64,000 bases of DNA from an uncultured Pirellulaceae bacterium. GTDB taxonomy: Bacteria; Planctomycetota; Planctomycetia; Pirellulales; Pirellulaceae. The position numbers were made by a program, and so were the translations under genes. Location: the NCBI GenBank assembly GCA_937928555.1, contig CALFWR010000052.1, forward strand, positions 38,377 to 102,376, written 5' to 3'. Shown here piece by piece: positions 51,745 through 60,627 of the stretch; position 1 is the first letter of the stretch, and the number at the start of each line of letters is the position of its first letter. Under the pieces are notes generated by a model. The model saw nothing but the letters and a program-made list of their open reading frames with translations, was not told the DNA's origin and made no database searches.

Positions 51745-52095
51745 TTATGGTCCGCCTGGTGCAACGATAGGAGTGTCTTCCTGAAGCGGAGCGTCTGTGA
51801 AGACGATGCAGTTGTCGGCAGCACCGGCGACGTCATCGGCGTCATCGCAGTGGTCAGTCGCATCAAGGAAGTCCATGCCAGCGGTGGTCGCCGAGTGGCC
51901 TGTGATTCCGTTGATGGCGTAAGACTGGTTGACGTCCTGAACCGCACCGGCAACATCTGAAAGCTCAGATACGACTGCATCACGAACGGCAGTCAAACCG
52001 GCAATCAGTCCGACTACAGCGATTGTAGCGATAAGAATAAGTTCGATTGAAACAACGAAGCCGTTGTTGTCATTCCAGAGTTTTTTTGCGAGCAT
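51745..52095 (-). CDS. Small Tad pilin-like protein, probable major pilin
   Basis: 116 residues. The start at 52095 has GGAGAG 8 bases upstream; an in-frame start at 52179 is rejected because it would bury the leader. DNNGFVVSIELILIATIAVV then TAVRDAVVSELSDVAGAVQD is the shared pilin helix, and DHCDDADDVAGAADNC is the Asp/Cys motif. Its own ribosome site and a strong terminator directly after it point to high, separate expression, as expected for the main pilus subunit. The leader is short and basic (MLAKKLWNDNNG), as in Flp pilins. Confidence 0.87.
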   Translation of the reverse strand: MLAKKLWNDNNGFVVSIELILIATIAVVGLIAGLTAVRDAVVSELSDVAGAVQDVNQSYAINGITGHSATTAGMDFLDATDHCDDADDVAGAADNCIVFTDAPLQEDTPIVAPGGP

Positions 52096-52222
52096 CACTG
52101 TCTCTCCACGTAATTTTGCACGTTTCGGTGCTGTTGATCTGTTTCGCCCCAGACCAATCTGTAGGCGACCAGCAAACATAGGACGCAGTTATGGGATAGC
52201 AAAAAAGTTGCAGGTGTTTTTT

Positions 52223-52234
52223 TCGCAATTGCGA
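52223..52234. promoter_or_regulatory. Perfect 12-bp palindrome between two divergent pilin genes
   Basis: TCGCAATTGCGA lies between the divergent pilin genes (starts 52095 and 52309). A TTGACA follows at 52236-52241 on the plus strand but without a good -10. The palindrome could be an operator for both genes; this is inference. Confidence 0.4.
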
Positions 52235-52308
52235 TTTGACAATTCAATGTTGCTGATCACCATGGCGTTTTTGGACAGGTATTTTCTTACCAACAGGAAA
52301 GCAAGGCC

Positions 52309-52611
52309 ATGCGTAAGTTCTTTCGCGATTGTGACGGCGGCATCATCACCACAGAGCTGGTTCTGGTTGCGTCCTTTGTCACCGGAGCCCTAGTGACAGG
52401 CCTTGCAACCCTCAAAAGCAATGTTGAATCCGAATTTGGCAGTCTCTCTGACACGATTCACAGCGTCAAAACGGTAAACCAGCCTATCGCCCCGCAAGCC
52501 ACCGGCTCAAAAATCGAACCGGGCTTTCCAATCGGCACCCAAGTCTCTGGTGATTTTGAATCGTGGAAAGATGATCGCTCGTGGAAAGACGAACTCAGGA
52601 CGGCCAATTAG
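52309..52611 (+). CDS. Small Tad pilin-like protein, divergent member
   Basis: 100 residues; AGGAAAGCAAGG lies just before the ATG. CDGGIITTELVLVASFVTGA then TLKSNVESEFGSLSDTIHSV is the same pilin helix with Glu at +6 after the first Gly. The RDAVVSELSD part of its relatives is weakly kept here. There is no Asp/Cys motif; the C-terminal half is short and charged. Divergent from the probable major pilin, separated by about 210 bp. Confidence 0.75.
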   Translation: MRKFFRDCDGGIITTELVLVASFVTGALVTGLATLKSNVESEFGSLSDTIHSVKTVNQPIAPQATGSKIEPGFPIGTQVSGDFESWKDDRSWKDELRTAN

Positions 52612-52632
52612 GGTTACATCGGCGACTGTAAA

Positions 52633-52818
52633 CCCGGGTTATTCACGACGACGGGCGTTGATTCTACGTCTGGCCAACTGGAGCGAGGGAAAAACTGAAT
52701 TTCAACAAGGAATGTGAATCATCCGGCAGATGAAAACCACGGCGATCGTTTCATCGCATCAGAGTCGCGGATCACTGTCTCAACTGATTCTGACGCCCAC
52801 GCCTCGTGAATAGTCCGG
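52633..52818 (+). mobile_element. MITE-like repeat, copy B (full length, subfamily 1)
   Basis: Starts CCCGGGTTATTCACGACGAC and ends, reversed, CCCGGACTATTCACGAGGCG. GTAAA stands on both sides, a possible 5-bp target duplication. Matches copy A in inverted orientation. It lies between the pilin and TPR-lipoprotein genes. Confidence 0.85.
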
Positions 52819-52826
52819 GGTAAAAC

Positions 52827-53948
52827 TCAGTTGCCGCCTGAACCCGTGGCGTCGGTTTCGTCAGTATTGACAACGGGTTCCTCATAGCTGACCTGCCTGG
52901 CAGTGGGGTTGCTGGCTGCATTTACCGATTTTGGAATACTCGATCCGATCGGTTTGACCCCGGCCAATTCGGGAGCGCGAGCCGGAGCAGCAGCCGCACC
53001 GGATTCGTTGATGGGAATTGGCTTCAGAAGCGCCAACTCTTGATTGGCCGGCGTTGGCTGCGCGGGAGATTGTTCGACAATGGCAATGGCCCTGTTGTCT
53101 AGGGAAAATCCCGGCAGACTTTCAACTTTTTTGTTCAAAGGAAGCAGGGCTGTTTGCTGATTCAATTTACTTTCGTCAACCCGGGCCCGGGTTTGTGGGC
53201 GTGCAACTTCCGCGACCTCAAGACCCATCCCGGGAGAACGCGACACACGCGACCGACCACGGATCGCAACGTCCGTCATCGGACTTTTTTTCTCTAGTTC
53301 GACCAGGGCATTGGCAGCAACTTCGAGGGTGGAATCGTAATCGAGTGCGCGGAGGAAGTTACTTTTGGCTGAACTGGTATCACCCGTTTGAGACTGCACA
53401 AACGCCAACCCTGCCACCGATTCGGCTTCGGTTCCTGTTTGTCTGAACTGAGCCAGCGCGTCGTCGTAGCGGCCCTGCATGCCCAGCACCAGCGCCAGAT
53501 TGTTATTGTTTCGTTTGTCGTCGGGAGACAGTTCCAGTGCCCGCCGCAATGTTGCCGCTGCCGCCACCATGTTTTTGTTTAAATATTGAGCGTATCCGAA
53601 ATCGCCCAACAGCTCTGCCGACGGGTTGCCCAATGATTCGGCTCGCGTGAAGTAATCAAAGGCCCGCGAGAAATTGCCGGCCTGCGATTCGATGACGCCC
53701 AGGCGATGCAGAGCTTTTGCGTGCTTTGGATTTGTACTGATGATCGCATGGTAAGCCCTTTTGGCGTCCTCGGTTCGATCGTTCCGTTCGGCAACTCTCG
53801 CTAGGCCAAACTGAATGTCGATCGACTCCTCGCTCGCAGAGGGCACCGGAACTTTACCAAGGCCCAGTGGGGTCAGTTTGGAGGCGCAGCCGCATGCAAT
53901 GCATGCCATCCCGGCAAGAACAATCAGCATCAGGCTTTTGAAGTTCAC
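52827..53948 (-). CDS. TPR lipoprotein (TadD-like)
   Basis: About 373 residues from the GTG at 53948 (GGAA 8 bases upstream); an ATG at 53930 is an alternative. A lipoprotein signal (LMLIVLAGMACIACGCAS, Cys of IAC) is followed by about five tetratricopeptide repeats (FGLARVAERNDRTEDAKRAY, LGVIESQAGNFSRAFDYFTR, FGYAQYLNKNMVAAAATLRR, LALVLGMQGRYDDALAQFRQ). A long Pro/Ala-rich tail follows. TadD is a TPR lipoprotein required for Tad secretion. Last gene of the secretin transcript, 31 bp after the CpaD-like gene. Confidence 0.8.
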   Translation of the reverse strand: MNFKSLMLIVLAGMACIACGCASKLTPLGLGKVPVPSASEESIDIQFGLARVAERNDRTEDAKRAYHAIISTNPKHAKALHRLGVIESQAGNFSRAFDYFTRAESLGNPSAELLGDFGYAQYLNKNMVAAAATLRRALELSPDDKRNNNNLALVLGMQGRYDDALAQFRQTGTEAESVAGLAFVQSQTGDTSSAKSNFLRALDYDSTLEVAANALVELEKKSPMTDVAIRGRSRVSRSPGMGLEVAEVARPQTRARVDESKLNQQTALLPLNKKVESLPGFSLDNRAIAIVEQSPAQPTPANQELALLKPIPINESGAAAAPARAPELAGVKPIGSSIPKSVNAASNPTARQVSYEEPVVNTDETDATGSGGN

Positions 53949-53979
53949 TTGGTTGATTCCAAATCCGGTATTTGAAGTA

Positions 53980-54585
53980 CTAACGTGATCTTTGGTAAGT
54001 TCCCGCAGCGACAGGGGCTTCGAGCCCTTCGGCGAATGCAGGCGCAACGACCACCAGTTGGTCTGCGTTATTAACACCAAGCCCCGTCAGGACCGCCACG
54101 ACGGTTTGACGACGGGCTTCGTCGAGTTCGGGATTGAAGTGAACGGGATAGCGATGCCGTGAGTCCCAACGTTTGCTTGACGTGCTCCGCTCCACCACAA
54201 TATTCCATGGTGGCTGATAATTGATTTGATTCTGTTGCCGGGGGACGATGTAATTCGCAATTTGCATCACATGCGTTTGACCCAGCGGGCCAAGACGAAA
54301 TCCACGAATCCGCTCCTGAGGCTGATACTCGAATTTGTTGTCAACGCCGTCTTCTTCGAGGTGAGTTAAGGGAACGTTGACTTCGAACTCGTGCTCATAG
54401 ATCACGAACTTGGAAGCCTCTGCATTCTCTTCCTGCGTTTGATTGACCCGGTCGATCACCGATCCCAAAGGTACATCTTTGTCGATCGGAGTGCCGGCCG
54501 GTGGCTGGATAAAGCGACATCCACTTGCGCAAGCCAGAATTGCGATGGCAGCAGTGACGTACGGTTTTTTGAATGTCGGAATCAT
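53980..54585 (-). CDS. Lipoprotein next to the secretin, CpaD-like position
   Basis: 201 residues. Lipobox in AAIAILACASGC. A middle region of beta strands (FVIYEHEFEVNVPLTHLEED, HVMQIANYIVPRQQNQINYQ) and a C-terminal region HRYPVHFNPELDEARRQTVV .. LVVVAPAFAEG, which has the layout of the OmpA-like tail of CpaD. Its ATG overlaps the secretin stop (ATGA), the gene order secretin-CpaD. The family match is by position and pattern only. Confidence 0.65.
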   Translation of the reverse strand: MIPTFKKPYVTAAIAILACASGCRFIQPPAGTPIDKDVPLGSVIDRVNQTQEENAEASKFVIYEHEFEVNVPLTHLEEDGVDNKFEYQPQERIRGFRLGPLGQTHVMQIANYIVPRQQNQINYQPPWNIVVERSTSSKRWDSRHRYPVHFNPELDEARRQTVVAVLTGLGVNNADQLVVVAPAFAEGLEAPVAAGTYQRSR

Positions 54586-56432
54586 TTGGAGAACCCCGAT
54601 GGACCGTTGACGTAAGCCCGTTCAACCTGCATCTGACGTCTCAGGTACGGGTTTCGCTGACGATTGAATTTGTCAGATTTGTAGCCGTTGACGTGAGCCT
54701 GATACTCTCCGTTGACGGTGCTGCGATAGTCAACGCCGCGGTATCCTTCGGTTTGGTGACGAAGAAAGAAGTCATCGTCGGTGGGGTCAGTCACTTCCAT
54801 GCCCGGCAGCAGCAACGGAACCTGCTCTGTTTCGAGCGGATGAACCAGTTCGGGACTTACCAGGACAATCAATTCGGTTTCGGTTCGAGTCGTGTTCTGT
54901 GAGCCAAACAGATTTCCGATCACAGGCAAGTCACCCAGAAACGGTGTTCGTGTTCGCTGGCCGCCCTGTTCGTCCTGGATCATGCCCGCGATTGCCAGCC
55001 ATTGTCCCTCTCGAAGATCAACCGTCGTGTCAACGCTACGGCGACTGAGCCCCGGAATTCCTCCCACCGTTGCGTCGTTGTTGATCGAACTGAACGATGG
55101 AGAAACCTGCAAACGGATCAGGTCTTTGTCGACGATCGTTGGAGTGAACGTAAGCTGCGTTCCGAATCCACGAAACGTTGTCGAAGCGGCACCCACGCCG
55201 CCAATTCCGACGGTGGTTGGGACGGCAAACTCGCCACCGGCGTGGAAGTTGGCAGGCCTTCCGCTGAGGGTGATCAATGTGGGTTCGGCAAGGATTTTTC
55301 CATAACTGTGAGCCGTGATGGCTTGTAAAAAGAACGATACGTCGGGGTCTTCGAGAATCGCAGAAATGTTGCCGCCGCCTCCGGAGATCAGATGGCTGAA
55401 CTGAAAATTGTCCAGTGACACCGAAATATCAAGGCCAGCGCCGCGACCCGAGGTGCGTACCAGTTCAGCGACACGAACCTTGAGCATCACTTGCTGTTCG
55501 CCGGCGACACGCAATTGATTGATGATGTTGCGAGGATTGATGCCGATTCCTGTCCCGATGTCATCATCGGTACCCGCCAGATCCTGGGCACCGGGAATCG
55601 GGCCCGAGCCGAATCCGCCATTGGGATTGGTGCCTCTTCCGTAACTCCCTTGTTGGCCAAAGTTCTGGTTGCCGAAAAACCCGCCCTGACCAAAACCGAA
55701 TGCGTTGCCGCCAAACACGCCACCGGCACCAAATCTGCCGCCGCCAAATCCACCGCCAACGTTGCTGCCTCCGCTCAGATTCTGAATGAATCCCTGCCCG
55801 AGAATCTGGATGATCTGTTGGGCTTCTCTGGAATCACGAACCTGTCCGCGGACAACCAGTTTGTCTTCGATGGGAATCAGAATAAGTTGGCTGTTGGGGA
55901 ACAGTTCATTTAGTCGTGATTGGGTCTCCTTGTATCGCGCCGCCCGCATCCGCTCTTCCTGGCGGGAGTTGATGACCTGAACAAAGTACCGCAGTACCTG
56001 GGTTCCCTTTCCGGGCACGTCGTACCAGAACGTTAACGTGGCTTCGCCGACCTGTTTGCCGACAATCTCCAACTCACTCGATTCAAAAGGCTGGATATCA
56101 AAAACCCGTGGGTCGCTGATGGCCGTCCTCAAAATCGGATAGTTGGTGCGAATGATCTTCGACTGGAGAGGTTCAAGTCGCAGCAATAGCTCTGGTTCGA
56201 GAATCTCCTGAATCAGACTGCGCTCTTTCGCGATTACGCTTACCGGAGGACTCTCCAACGCTCTTGCCCGATCCGGTGCAGGCAATCGAGCCAAAACCTG
56301 AGCGCCGGCAGTTCGTCCTGCAATTCCAAACAGCAGCCAACAAATTGCCATCGCCAACACGCAACGCACGCCAATGACGTTCCGCTGCCTGCGGGCAATT
56401 CTGTTCGCAATTGTTTGTGTTTGTTCGGTCAC
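54582..56432 (-). CDS. cpaC: Tad outer-membrane secretin (CpaC/RcpA) with Phe/Gly-rich insert
   Basis: 616 residues. Signal anchor (CVLAMAICWLLFGIAGRTAG), an N-terminal pilus-assembly domain (ILRTAISDPRVFDIQPFESS), a BON-like domain (LVVRGQVRDSREAQQIIQIL), then an unusual Gly/Phe-rich stretch of about 60 residues (about 220-280), and the secretin domain (QVMLKVRVAELVRTSGRGAG .. LAEPTLITLSGRPANFHAGG .. VDTTVDLREGQWLAIAGMIQ .. FLGDLPVIGNLFGSQNTTRT .. TELIVLVSPELVHPL). The secretin makes the outer-membrane gate for the pilus. First gene of the minus-strand set secretin, CpaD-like, TadD-like. Confidence 0.92.
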   Translation of the reverse strand: MTEQTQTIANRIARRQRNVIGVRCVLAMAICWLLFGIAGRTAGAQVLARLPAPDRARALESPPVSVIAKERSLIQEILEPELLLRLEPLQSKIIRTNYPILRTAISDPRVFDIQPFESSELEIVGKQVGEATLTFWYDVPGKGTQVLRYFVQVINSRQEERMRAARYKETQSRLNELFPNSQLILIPIEDKLVVRGQVRDSREAQQIIQILGQGFIQNLSGGSNVGGGFGGGRFGAGGVFGGNAFGFGQGGFFGNQNFGQQGSYGRGTNPNGGFGSGPIPGAQDLAGTDDDIGTGIGINPRNIINQLRVAGEQQVMLKVRVAELVRTSGRGAGLDISVSLDNFQFSHLISGGGGNISAILEDPDVSFFLQAITAHSYGKILAEPTLITLSGRPANFHAGGEFAVPTTVGIGGVGAASTTFRGFGTQLTFTPTIVDKDLIRLQVSPSFSSINNDATVGGIPGLSRRSVDTTVDLREGQWLAIAGMIQDEQGGQRTRTPFLGDLPVIGNLFGSQNTTRTETELIVLVSPELVHPLETEQVPLLLPGMEVTDPTDDDFFLRHQTEGYRGVDYRSTVNGEYQAHVNGYKSDKFNRQRNPYLRRQMQVERAYVNGPSGFSK

Positions 56433-56685
56433 TGCGATCTGGGAAGTGATGGCGACTTAAAGAAATCCGGAAAATCCGCCTAGAATGTTGAGCAACTAAG
56501 TGAGGGACGGGAGTCTTCAGAATTTCCACGACCATCGCCACCCCAATCCAACGCCAGCCAAACTGGTCGCTAGCAACAGGTTCAATGGATCATGCCTGTG
56601 GTAACTGCGTTTAAGTCACCGCGGGTGTTGTTTCGATCAACAGTTCAGGAGCAACAGGATTCCCCACAGCCCCAAGGCCAGCCCT

Positions 56686-57420
56686 ATGAAGATCCGTCCG
56701 GTCAGCTCATTTTTCTTCTCGATCTTGCTCGGCGTAGCGGGGCTTCTTTTGCAAGCCGGCAGCGCGCTCGACGCCCAGGACTTTGTCCCGCACCCGAACG
56801 CAAACGATTCCGCGTTGTTCGATACCGGAGTGGACGCGGGCAGCGAAGCGATAATTCGAGTCATCGGCGACACCGGTTGTGATTCGACCTGTGGCGCGGG
56901 TTGCACGGACCAGAGATGCGCTTCTCGCTGGCAGCGGAAGCGTGCCCTAAAGCACCTCGAAAAATACGGCGAGCCAAAGATCACCCTGACAGAGTTGTGG
57001 CGCCGCGAAGTCCCCAGCGGAACCCAGTCGCTCCACTTTCCCTACCACGCTGAGCGGTTGTACTACTATCGACACCCCTACAACAGCAGCGCAATTCGCG
57101 AGGCTCAAGCAAATCAGGCTCTGCAAAACCAGCAGCTAGCAGGGCCCTACCCCTACCCTGGTCAGCCCTACCACACCAATGTCTTTGAAAGCGTTTATCA
57201 ATCTCACGCCAGCAACACTTATGGCTCGGTGGAATCTCGTACGCTTGAATTCGTCGATTGGCAAAAACATGCAGACGCCAAAACCGAATGGGAAGCCAAC
57301 GAAAAATCTCCGCCTCAATCGAACGAGCAAATCATGGACCCGCCATTGCCTATGATGGAAGCTCCCGAAGACGATTCGGCACGTTTGAGCGGCAAACTGC
57401 CGGATCGCCAAAGTCGCTAG
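56686..57420 (+). CDS. Exported Cys-containing protein of unknown function
   Basis: 244 residues. Signal peptide (FFFSILLGVAGLLLQAGSALDA, in part). A short Cys cluster, CDSTCGAGCTDQRC (about 65-80), is followed by a Tyr/Pro/Asn-rich region (FPYHAERLYYYRHPYNSS, GPYPYPGQPYHTNVFE). No known domain. It lies between the divergent secretin gene and the large pilin-like gene on the plus strand, and so belongs to the Tad locus by position only. Confidence 0.65.
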   Translation: MKIRPVSSFFFSILLGVAGLLLQAGSALDAQDFVPHPNANDSALFDTGVDAGSEAIIRVIGDTGCDSTCGAGCTDQRCASRWQRKRALKHLEKYGEPKITLTELWRREVPSGTQSLHFPYHAERLYYYRHPYNSSAIREAQANQALQNQQLAGPYPYPGQPYHTNVFESVYQSHASNTYGSVESRTLEFVDWQKHADAKTEWEANEKSPPQSNEQIMDPPLPMMEAPEDDSARLSGKLPDRQSR

Positions 57421-57564
57421 CAGTTTTTGACGTGGATGGTTGACTTTGCATCTGTTCGAAAAAATCCTTGCGATCGGATTTTATCAATATGATGAACCGA
57501 AGATCCTTCCGACGTGCCGATTTCCCAATAAGCCCTCGCCGGTACTTTGGCCCGGAATACAGAA

Positions 57565-58506
57565 ATGAAACATCAGAAATCTGCCATCTTGCGCCACGTC
57601 GCAGCTCTCGCAAGAGACGAGCAGGGAGCCGTCCTGTCGACCGAGTTGATCCTTGTCAGCATCGTTGCGGTGATTGGAATGATCACCGGGCTCGCGTCGA
57701 TGCGCGATTCGATGGTGTCAGAACTTTCGGACATCGCCGGTTCGGTACAGTCGATCAACCAGTCCTATTCATATACCGGGTCGCGGTACACACGTCTGGA
57801 TGACGGATCGATAGAAATCCTGTTGGATATTCCGCCGGAACATGAAAGTGAAGAAGGCGAGCCGGCTGAACCACCTGTCGAACACGTAATTGGCGGCGTC
57901 GGTTCGCTGGACTTCTCCGGCGGGGTCTCTACCGGTGTTGGCGGTTCGGCCTCAGGAGTCATCGGTGATGGGGCGATCGAGACAACTTTCACGACAACGA
58001 CAGACACCGGTCAGATTCTCGGCAGCTTTGGAAATCAGGTCGCATTTCGTGAGTCGCCCGATGCCGACGGAGTATTCACAACGACTTTTGATGCGCCCAT
58101 TACCGACCTTGAGCTGTTCGTAGGAAACTTGGCCGGAGTTGCAAACGACAACCTGCTGGGTAACTTCACCGTGACGTTGAGCGACGGAACAGTGATCAAC
58201 AATGCGGCCTTCAGCGTCATTCCCGATACCGTTGTCGGAGGCGCGACCTATGGGGAGTTCACTTCCCAGAACTCCGACCGTGATTTGCTGGAACAGGTCA
58301 ACATCGGCGGAATCAACTACGTAAGAGACCCAACGGTCAATGGGGCCGGCAGCCAAGGGGTCGGCAGGATTGTGTTTACCGATATCCCGGCACCGGGCCC
58401 GCACTGTGTCGGGATTTCATCAGTCAGCTTCGAGCGTTCCGGGGGGCCGAGTAACTTCCGTGCCTTCTACAGCTTTTCCGGCAGTGTGGTCGAGATTCAG
58501 CCTTGA
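57565..58506 (+). CDS. Large modular Tad pilin-like protein
   Basis: 313 residues from the ATG at 57565. DEQGAVLSTELILVSIVAVI then SMRDSMVSELSDIAGSVQSI and NQSY is the shared pilin helix with Glu at +6. An acidic linker (PPEHESEEGEPAEPP) leads to a C-terminal beta domain with SLDFSGGVSTGVGGSASG, TTFTTTTDTGQILGSFGNQV, ITDLELFVGNLAGVANDNLL and VGISSVSFERSGGPSNFRAF, like extracellular beta-sandwich domains. It has no Asp/Cys motif. MITE copy C starts 2 bp after its stop. Probably a surface-exposed minor pilin or adhesin. Confidence 0.78.
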   Translation: MKHQKSAILRHVAALARDEQGAVLSTELILVSIVAVIGMITGLASMRDSMVSELSDIAGSVQSINQSYSYTGSRYTRLDDGSIEILLDIPPEHESEEGEPAEPPVEHVIGGVGSLDFSGGVSTGVGGSASGVIGDGAIETTFTTTTDTGQILGSFGNQVAFRESPDADGVFTTTFDAPITDLELFVGNLAGVANDNLLGNFTVTLSDGTVINNAAFSVIPDTVVGGATYGEFTSQNSDRDLLEQVNIGGINYVRDPTVNGAGSQGVGRIVFTDIPAPGPHCVGISSVSFERSGGPSNFRAFYSFSGSVVEIQP

Positions 58507-58507
58507 G

Positions 58508-58695
58508 TCCGGATTATTCACCACGACGGGCGTTGATTTGCGTTGAACCACACCGACGCAAAGGTCAAAGCTGGATTGTCATTCAGATTTCGGTTCACCT
58601 CGTCGACAAAGTCCACAACGAAACTTCCTTCTAACCTGCACCGCGTTCTTCGGGCGAACTGAAAGGTCACGCCCACGCCTGGTGAATAATCTGGG
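58508..58695 (+). mobile_element. MITE-like repeat, copy C (full length, subfamily 2)
   Basis: Same ends as copies A and B (TCCGGATTATTCACCACGAC and, reversed, CCCAGATTATTCACCAGGCG) but a different interior (GATTTGCGTTGAACC .. GGTCAAAGCTGGATTGTC), shared with copy D. Lies immediately after a pilin-like gene. Confidence 0.85.
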
Positions 58696-58734
58696 CTTAC
58701 ATCGGCAATCCTGAATCTGTGACGGAACAGGGCA

Positions 58735-60627
58735 CTAAACGCGTCGAATAAAGTTCGCAGCGTAACTTCTGACGTCTTTGCCGTTAAGCACATGGACCAT
58801 CCTGAGCTGCTGAACGCTGGAGTCGCTGAACTTTGAGAGCGGCAAATGGACGAGTGTTCGCTGAAAACGGCTGGCGATCTTTTTCCAGACCTGTCCCGGA
58901 GGTGCCGGGCTCAACAGGGCAACATGCCGACAGGTTGAATACATGCAGGCCGCCCCAATCAGGCGTTCCTCAAGCGTATTGGCAAAGTCCAGTCTTGGAT
59001 CCTGCCAGATGTCCCGAATCATCACCGGTGGATAGATGAACATCGCGCCGCCATAGTGAGCCAGGCAAATTCCGGGACCGACAGGTTGATCTGAAAAGTC
59101 CGACGCATAAAACGCCAACGTTGATTCGTCTTCATGTTCGGCGAACCACGTGGTCCGCCACCGATAGTCCCGAGGGTCGGCAGGAGAATCGAACAGCATC
59201 ACCGCTACGTCCAGTCGGCCTTTGTTTGGCGGCAGGACTTTGACGTACACCTCGCCAGTGTGCCAGTTGCGAACCGTGTCGCGAATGTCGATGCCGTCCT
59301 TGACGCTGGTGGTGAACTTTTCCGTCTTCACCATGTCGGCGCCCATCGTTTCTAGGGCTCGGTCGAACACGGTGCGGCGAAAGTTCTCAATCAGGTCATC
59401 TTCTGGCGGCCAGCTGCATTGGGAGTACGGGTTCCACCGCTGCTTCCAGTCTTTTTTGTTCATCTGGCTGGGACGTGGTTGAATCTCCAACTGCGTCCAG
59501 GCTCGCGGGGCTCCCGGCAAGCGGCACGCGGTGGTGACGATTTCGTCCTCTGGCAAAGCGATCTTGTCGATCCCCATGCGGCATGCTTCAACGTCAAAAG
59601 GAACCCCGGTATCCTCGTAGTGCTTGGATGTCTCCAGCAGCACCCGGGCAAAGCCATCACCTGCGACCTGTTGAGCCGCGACGACAATGTCGGCCAGGTG
59701 GGGAGAGAGTCCATGTTCGATCAGTGTCAGGTTGCGAATGTAAGTCATCATCCGCGCCATCAGGCTGGGCGTGATCTTTCTGGCCCGACTGCCATACTCC
59801 TGCATGTACCGGGTGCGCGACGTTAGCAACAGTTCTTTGACGCCATCGACCGAAAGGTTCTCATCGCTGTCCAGCTCACTGCGGGCTTTTTCGTACAACA
59901 TCGCAATGAAAGGAATTTCGTGCATCAGAAAAAACAGCGTATCCCGGCGGACGCGATACCTGACCGGATCCTGAGTCGGCTCGTGTTGTGGACAGGTCAA
60001 TCGTTTGCTTTTAAAAGCTTCGCGGATCCACGGCCAGTCGACGACATTGCAAACGAAGAGGATCTTTTTGAAATCCACTGAAAGTTCTCGCAACTGCCAC
60101 GCCATGTAGGCGATTCGATTGTTCCACTGATCGGTCCCGGTGGGTTCCAGAAATGGCAGCACCGCTGCGGCGAACTTTTCGTAGGACAGTTGCTTCAAAG
60201 CGTAAGAATCCGGAAGCACCACGCCGTTTGGCAGGAACCGATCGGTCTCCAGATCGATAAACCTCCGCGGGATGCGGTCTTCCATCGCCACCCGCAGCGC
60301 CGCGATCACCGGTTGGCAGGGCTCAACGGGAACGTAACTGCTCTGCGCCCCTTCGGCCTGTTCGTCGATTTCATCGGCAGGCTGCCAGTGGGGTGACGAA
60401 ACTGCCTTTTGCACGATCGCCGATGAAACCGGCAAATCAAGGATGGCCTCTTCGACCATCGGCTGGAAAGACTCCGGCAGCGGCACCGCAACGCAGTCAA
60501 ACCTGTGCCTGAGCATCACGCGGCGGACTTCGCAGGTAAAGTCACCGCTGCCATGCACCACCGGCAACACCGTCACGTGCGGTCCGATGTCAAACAGCGG
60601 ATGAATTTCGACCGATCTGTCACTCAA
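58735..60627 (-). CDS. DUF5682-like protein coupled to a MoxR ATPase
   Basis: 630 residues, mostly helical and soluble. The N-terminal [20 protein letters not shown] then [14 protein letters not shown] matches the start of DUF5682-type proteins ('RHHGPGSARSLRRAL .. VLVEGP'), a TIKI/TraB/ChaN-like fold that accompanies MoxR-VWA systems. The rest ([46 protein letters not shown]) has no name I can give. It starts with TTG overlapping the MoxR stop (TTGA), so the two are translationally coupled. Role unknown; the pairing suggests it is the effector or substrate of the ATPase. Confidence 0.72.
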   Translation of the reverse strand: MSDRSVEIHPLFDIGPHVTVLPVVHGSGDFTCEVRRVMLRHRFDCVAVPLPESFQPMVEEAILDLPVSSAIVQKAVSSPHWQPADEIDEQAEGAQSSYVPVEPCQPVIAALRVAMEDRIPRRFIDLETDRFLPNGVVLPDSYALKQLSYEKFAAAVLPFLEPTGTDQWNNRIAYMAWQLRELSVDFKKILFVCNVVDWPWIREAFKSKRLTCPQHEPTQDPVRYRVRRDTLFFLMHEIPFIAMLYEKARSELDSDENLSVDGVKELLLTSRTRYMQEYGSRARKITPSLMARMMTYIRNLTLIEHGLSPHLADIVVAAQQVAGDGFARVLLETSKHYEDTGVPFDVEACRMGIDKIALPEDEIVTTACRLPGAPRAWTQLEIQPRPSQMNKKDWKQRWNPYSQCSWPPEDDLIENFRRTVFDRALETMGADMVKTEKFTTSVKDGIDIRDTVRNWHTGEVYVKVLPPNKGRLDVAVMLFDSPADPRDYRWRTTWFAEHEDESTLAFYASDFSDQPVGPGICLAHYGGAMFIYPPVMIRDIWQDPRLDFANTLEERLIGAACMYSTCRHVALLSPAPPGQVWKKIASRFQRTLVHLPLSKFSDSSVQQLRMVHVLNGKDVRSYAANFIRRV

